Shown piece by piece: positions 4,980-7,599 of a stretch of DNA of 7,599 bases. Within the stretch, counting starts at the first letter, position 1. Each line of letters begins with the position of its first letter. Position numbers and translations under genes: made by a program. The stretch lies in assembly GCA_022842565.1 (NCBI GenBank), contig JALHPH010000072.1:1-7599 (forward strand), given 5' to 3'. The notes beneath the pieces are model-generated. The model was not told where the DNA came from and ran no database searches. It worked only from the letters and a program-made list of their open reading frames with translations. The stretch comes from Fimbriimonadaceae bacterium. Its GTDB lineage: Bacteria; Armatimonadota; Fimbriimonadia; Fimbriimonadales; Fimbriimonadaceae.

Positions 4980-6194
4980 ATGGCCGAAATTCTGTTAGTG
5001 AACGTCGTCGGAACAGACCGGCCGGGGCTCTCGCATGCGCTCATGAGCATTCTGGCAAAGCACGAGGTCCGCGTTCTGGACCTTGGTCAGGCCGTGATCC
5101 ACGATCACCTGTCGCTGGGCATGCTCTTGCAGCTAGAGGGCGAACAAGCTACCTTTGCGCCGCTCAAGGAGCTTCTTTACAAAGCGCACGAACTCGGCCT
5201 TTCGATTCGGTTTACGCCCGTTTCGGAGGATGAGTACGAGGCTTGGGTAGGCGTCCAGGTGCAAGAGCGAAACGTGATTACGGTCCTGGCGAAAGAGATT
5301 CACGCCGGGGTTCTGGTCCGCATCACAGAGGTGATGCTTGCTCAGGGGCTCAACATCGAGAAGATTTCTCGCCTTTCGCGCCGGGTCTCGCTAGGATCTT
5401 CTCAACAAAACTCGTGTCTTGAGTTCAGCGTCCTGGGATCACCCAAAACGCCCGATGAGCTTCGAGAGAAGCTGATGCAGGTCACGCGGCAGTTTGACTG
5501 CGACCTCGCGATCCAAGCGGATGACATGTACCGCCGAAATCGCCGGCTGGTGGTCTTCGACATGGACTCCACCCTCATCGAATGCGAAGTCATCGATGAA
5601 CTGGCGCGCCGTGCTGGGACCTACGAAGCCGTGGCCGCCATCACGGAGCGCGCCATGCAGGGCGAGCTCGACTTCAAGTCCAGTTTTCGAGAGCGGCTGG
5701 CGATGCTGAAGGGCCTTCATTGGTCTTCTGTAGAAGATTTAGTCGCAAACCTACCGCTTATGGAAGGTGCCCACAAGCTGACCGCGACGTTGAAGAAGCT
5801 TGGGTTTTCGCTTGCCATTTGCTCTGGAGGTTTTGTACCTTTTGGTCGAAAACTTCAACATACATTGGGGATAGACCACGTTTTCGCCAACGAGCTGGAG
5901 GTTGAGGACGGAGTTTTGACCGGGCGCGTGGTGGGCGAGATCGTGGACGGTCAGGCAAAAGCCGCGCAATTGGCGCGGCTTGCAGATCAGCTCGGGATTT
6001 CGAAGCAGCAGACGGTTGCGATCGGCGACGGTGCCAATGACTTGCCCATGATTCAGGCTGCCGGGCTCGGCATTGCATTCCGCGCGAAACCCATTGTGAG
6101 AGAGCAAGCAGACCACGCGCTTTCGGTGCTGGGACTCGAGGCGGTGCTCTATCTGCTCGGTGTCCGCGACCGCGATCTCTTGCGTCAATCCTAG
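4980..6194 (+). CDS. serB: Phosphoserine phosphatase with two N-terminal ACT domains
   Basis: This 404-residue cytoplasmic enzyme makes L-serine from O-phospho-L-serine, the last step of the phosphorylated serine pathway. ACT domain 1 spans about residues 3-80 (GTDRPG at 11-16) and ACT domain 2 about 88-175 (ending near CLEFSVLG). The HAD phosphatase domain fills about 190-400: nucleophile motif DMDST (Asp194, acid/base Asp196), motif II CSGGF (281-285, Ser282), Lys327, and motif III GDGAND (349-354, Asp350 and Asp354). The layout matches the roughly 400-residue ACT-ACT-HAD form such as mycobacterial SerB2, where ACT domains bind amino acids and tune activity; feedback by serine is therefore likely but inferred. 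I chose ATG 4980 (AGGCGG 4 nt upstream) over the in-frame TTG at 4959, which has no such signal. It follows the phosphatase by 45 nt and precedes the P-loop protein by 25 nt. Confidence 0.93.
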   Translation: MAEILLVNVVGTDRPGLSHALMSILAKHEVRVLDLGQAVIHDHLSLGMLLQLEGEQATFAPLKELLYKAHELGLSIRFTPVSEDEYEAWVGVQVQERNVITVLAKEIHAGVLVRITEVMLAQGLNIEKISRLSRRVSLGSSQQNSCLEFSVLGSPKTPDELREKLMQVTRQFDCDLAIQADDMYRRNRRLVVFDMDSTLIECEVIDELARRAGTYEAVAAITERAMQGELDFKSSFRERLAMLKGLHWSSVEDLVANLPLMEGAHKLTATLKKLGFSLAICSGGFVPFGRKLQHTLGIDHVFANELEVEDGVLTGRVVGEIVDGQAKAAQLARLADQLGISKQQTVAIGDGANDLPMIQAAGLGIAFRAKPIVREQADHALSVLGLEAVLYLLGVRDRDLLRQS

Positions 6195-6219
6195 CGAATC
6201 GGGCATCATTTCGCGACGC

Positions 6220-6744
6220 ATGCGCATCCTTGTTTATGGAGTCACCGGATCGGGCAAAACCACGCTGGCCAAGCGCATCGCTACTGGCCTGGGGCTCCCG
6301 CTTTTCCTGGTGGACGACATGATGTGGATGCCCGGCTGGGTTCAGCGCCCGAAGGCAGAGCAAGAGGCACTGATGGCCGAGGCGATCGCCAGTCCTGAAT
6401 GGGTGCTGGACAGCGCTTACGGCTGGGCGGTCGCGTCCACCTTGGAAAGGGCCGATTTGGTGGTGGCGCTCGATTATCCGCAGTGGTTTGTGTTGGGGCG
6501 GCTGGTGGCTCGCTCGCTCAGCCGGGCGATCACCAAGGAGCCTTGCTGCAACGGCAACACGGAGTCGTTCCGCAAGCTGTATTCTTGGGATTCAATCGTG
6601 ATTTGGCAGTTCAAATCGTTCGGGAGCAAGCGCCAACGGATTCGGCAATGGGCCAAAGAGCGGCCCGCAGGCACCATCATTGTCCACCGAAAACCCGCCG
6701 AAACCGAGGCTTGGTTGCGCGATTTCCTGGCCACTAATCGGTGA
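6220..6744 (+). CDS. Small P-loop NTPase, adenylate kinase/FlaR (topology modulation)-like
   Basis: This is a 174-residue cytoplasmic protein. The Walker A motif GVTGSGKT occupies residues 7-14 directly after the first beta strand (MRILVY). The region LVDDMMWMPGW about 20 residues after it resembles the LD-x-W-xPGW segment of adenylate-kinase-like proteins annotated as DNA topology modulation protein FlaR. A later hydrophobic strand followed by an acidic residue (ERADLVVALDYP) fits the Walker B position, and the C-terminus carries a basic helix (SKRQRIRQW) and a final strand IIVHRKP. Members of this group are thought to be small nucleotide or metabolite kinases; the actual substrate is unknown. 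I chose the ATG at 6220, which starts at the core beta strand; the in-frame GTG at 6160 would overlap serB and add 20 residues with no visible ribosome site. The 3' end overlaps the convergent hydrolase gene by 11 nt. Confidence 0.78.
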   Translation: MRILVYGVTGSGKTTLAKRIATGLGLPLFLVDDMMWMPGWVQRPKAEQEALMAEAIASPEWVLDSAYGWAVASTLERADLVVALDYPQWFVLGRLVARSLSRAITKEPCCNGNTESFRKLYSWDSIVIWQFKSFGSKRQRIRQWAKERPAGTIIVHRKPAETEAWLRDFLATNR

Positions 6745-7588
6745 TTTCGGCTATCACAGCACGCGCGATATCGGTCACGATGGTCTCGCGGTTGCCGTAA
6801 CTGGTGAGAATGCACAGCACAAAACGCCCCTTGCCGGGGAGGGTGAAGCACGCTACATCATGCCGATTGGTGCTGGTCCAACCGGCTTTGCTCCATAGCT
6901 GCGCGCCCTTTGGTAGAGCACCGCCGATGAAGTTTTTAGCTTGCGAGTCGGCTTCGGGGTCGTCGGCGGGGTTGGCGCGCTTCAGCAGCGCTTGCATCCA
7001 ATTGCAGCGCTGCGGCTTGACGATCCGGCCCAGCATGATCTCAGTCATCAGGCGTACTGTGCCCGCTGAGTGAATGCGGTTTCGATGCTCTAGGTCCTTC
7101 CCCATCGCCTGCCGCTCCACGCCGTAGCTGCCCTCGTTGTAGGTTCGGTGAAGCACATTCAGCCCGGTGTAGCCCAGGCCCGCGAACCATCGGTTGGCGG
7201 CTTGGCGCTTTTCGAGCCAGGCTCTGTAGTCATCGGGTGGTAACTCGGGACCCGGGTGCGCTCCGGTGGTCGCGTTCACGATGTAGCCGGTCGCGTCGTT
7301 GCTGCTGATGCGGATCATGTCGCTGGCCGCACGCTGAAACTCCTCGCTGGGCTCGGTCTTGGTTTGCTCCAAGTGGTGTCCGGCGAAGGCGAGCCAAAAG
7401 AGCTTGATGACGCTGGCGGTCAGGAAGGTTTTATCGGGGTTGTGGTGGATCGCGCGGACGGTCCCGGTTTCATCAATCTCGCTCAGGCTGATGGCGATTT
7501 CCTGACGGTCGATGCTGGAGTTTTGCATCACGACCGCATCCAGCGCCTTGGTCAGGCAGTCGGGCGGAAAGGAGCTAGGAGACGGCAT
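6734..7588 (-). CDS. Class A beta-lactamase-fold serine hydrolase
   Basis: From the ATG at 7588 this is a 284-residue protein of the beta-lactamase/transpeptidase-like superfamily (beta-lactamase2 group). The SxxK motif is ASVIKLF (nucleophile Ser59, Lys62), the second motif is SSND (95-98, an SxN-type site), and the KTG-box equivalent is SKAGWTS (Lys234-Ala235-Gly236). A segment NRIHSAGTVRLM (about 170-181) resembles the helix after the omega loop of class A enzymes. I cannot find a clear omega-loop Glu-x-x-x-Asn, which class A enzymes need for deacylation, so true beta-lactamase activity is doubtful; a peptidase, esterase or penicillin-binding role is possible. No signal peptide follows the chosen ATG, but the frame stays open to the window edge (11 nt further), so the real start and a signal sequence may lie outside. 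It is convergent with the P-loop gene, sharing 11 nt at the 3' ends. Confidence 0.82.
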   Translation of the reverse strand: MPSPSSFPPDCLTKALDAVVMQNSSIDRQEIAISLSEIDETGTVRAIHHNPDKTFLTASVIKLFWLAFAGHHLEQTKTEPSEEFQRAASDMIRISSNDATGYIVNATTGAHPGPELPPDDYRAWLEKRQAANRWFAGLGYTGLNVLHRTYNEGSYGVERQAMGKDLEHRNRIHSAGTVRLMTEIMLGRIVKPQRCNWMQALLKRANPADDPEADSQAKNFIGGALPKGAQLWSKAGWTSTNRHDVACFTLPGKGRFVLCILTSYGNRETIVTDIARAVIAEITD

Positions 7589-7599
7589 GAGTGCAAATA

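Noticed and set aside
5758..6363. Long minus-strand ORF (201 codons) opposite serB and the P-loop gene
   Set aside because: Arg/Ala/Pro-rich composition with no motif; typical antisense shadow of a GC-rich coding region with clear plus-strand domains.

Overview
The window is a compact, moderately GC-rich bacterial chromosomal segment. It has eight CDSs on the plus strand (the first cut by the window edge), one serine hydrolase gene on the minus strand that may be 5'-truncated, and one small minus-strand membrane-protein ORF that I propose. Shine-Dalgarno motifs (GGAGG, GAGGT, AGGCGG) precede several starts. I see no phage, IS, CRISPR or RNA genes. Taxonomy cannot be fixed from this sequence. 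The gene types (tandem-ACT SerB, PhoD-like phosphatase, animal-type PTPS) suit a free-living bacterium, and I can only guess at a less-sampled phylum such as Armatimonadota.

Region 1 (1-3708) is one tightly packed operon of five genes. They are the C-terminal end of a BMP/NupO-type ABC transporter ATPase, two inner-membrane permeases (NupP- and NupQ-like), a fused double-domain 6-pyruvoyl-tetrahydropterin synthase (PTPS)-family protein, and a short-chain dehydrogenase/reductase (SDR). All four junctions are exactly 4-nt stop/start overlaps (ATGA, ATGA, ATGA, TTGA), which implies translational coupling. The second PTPS domain has the C-x5-HGH active site of animal-type PTPS rather than the C-x3-HGH of QueD. 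With an adjacent NADP-type SDR, this resembles the last two steps of tetrahydrobiopterin-type pterin synthesis. Their coupling to a nucleoside/flavin-class importer is the most interesting feature here.

Region 2 (3709-3890) is a short divergent intergenic region. It holds a proposed 43-residue single-TM protein on the minus strand with a good ribosome binding site; its stop codon overlaps that of the SDR gene.

Region 3 (3891-6744) is a plus-strand run: an exported PhoD-like metallophosphatase, a phosphoserine phosphatase with two N-terminal ACT domains (serine biosynthesis), and a small P-loop kinase-like protein. The gaps are short (45 and 25 nt).

Region 4 (6734-7599) is a minus-strand class-A beta-lactamase-fold serine hydrolase, convergent with the kinase gene and overlapping its 3' end by 11 nt. 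Its 5' end may lie beyond the window.
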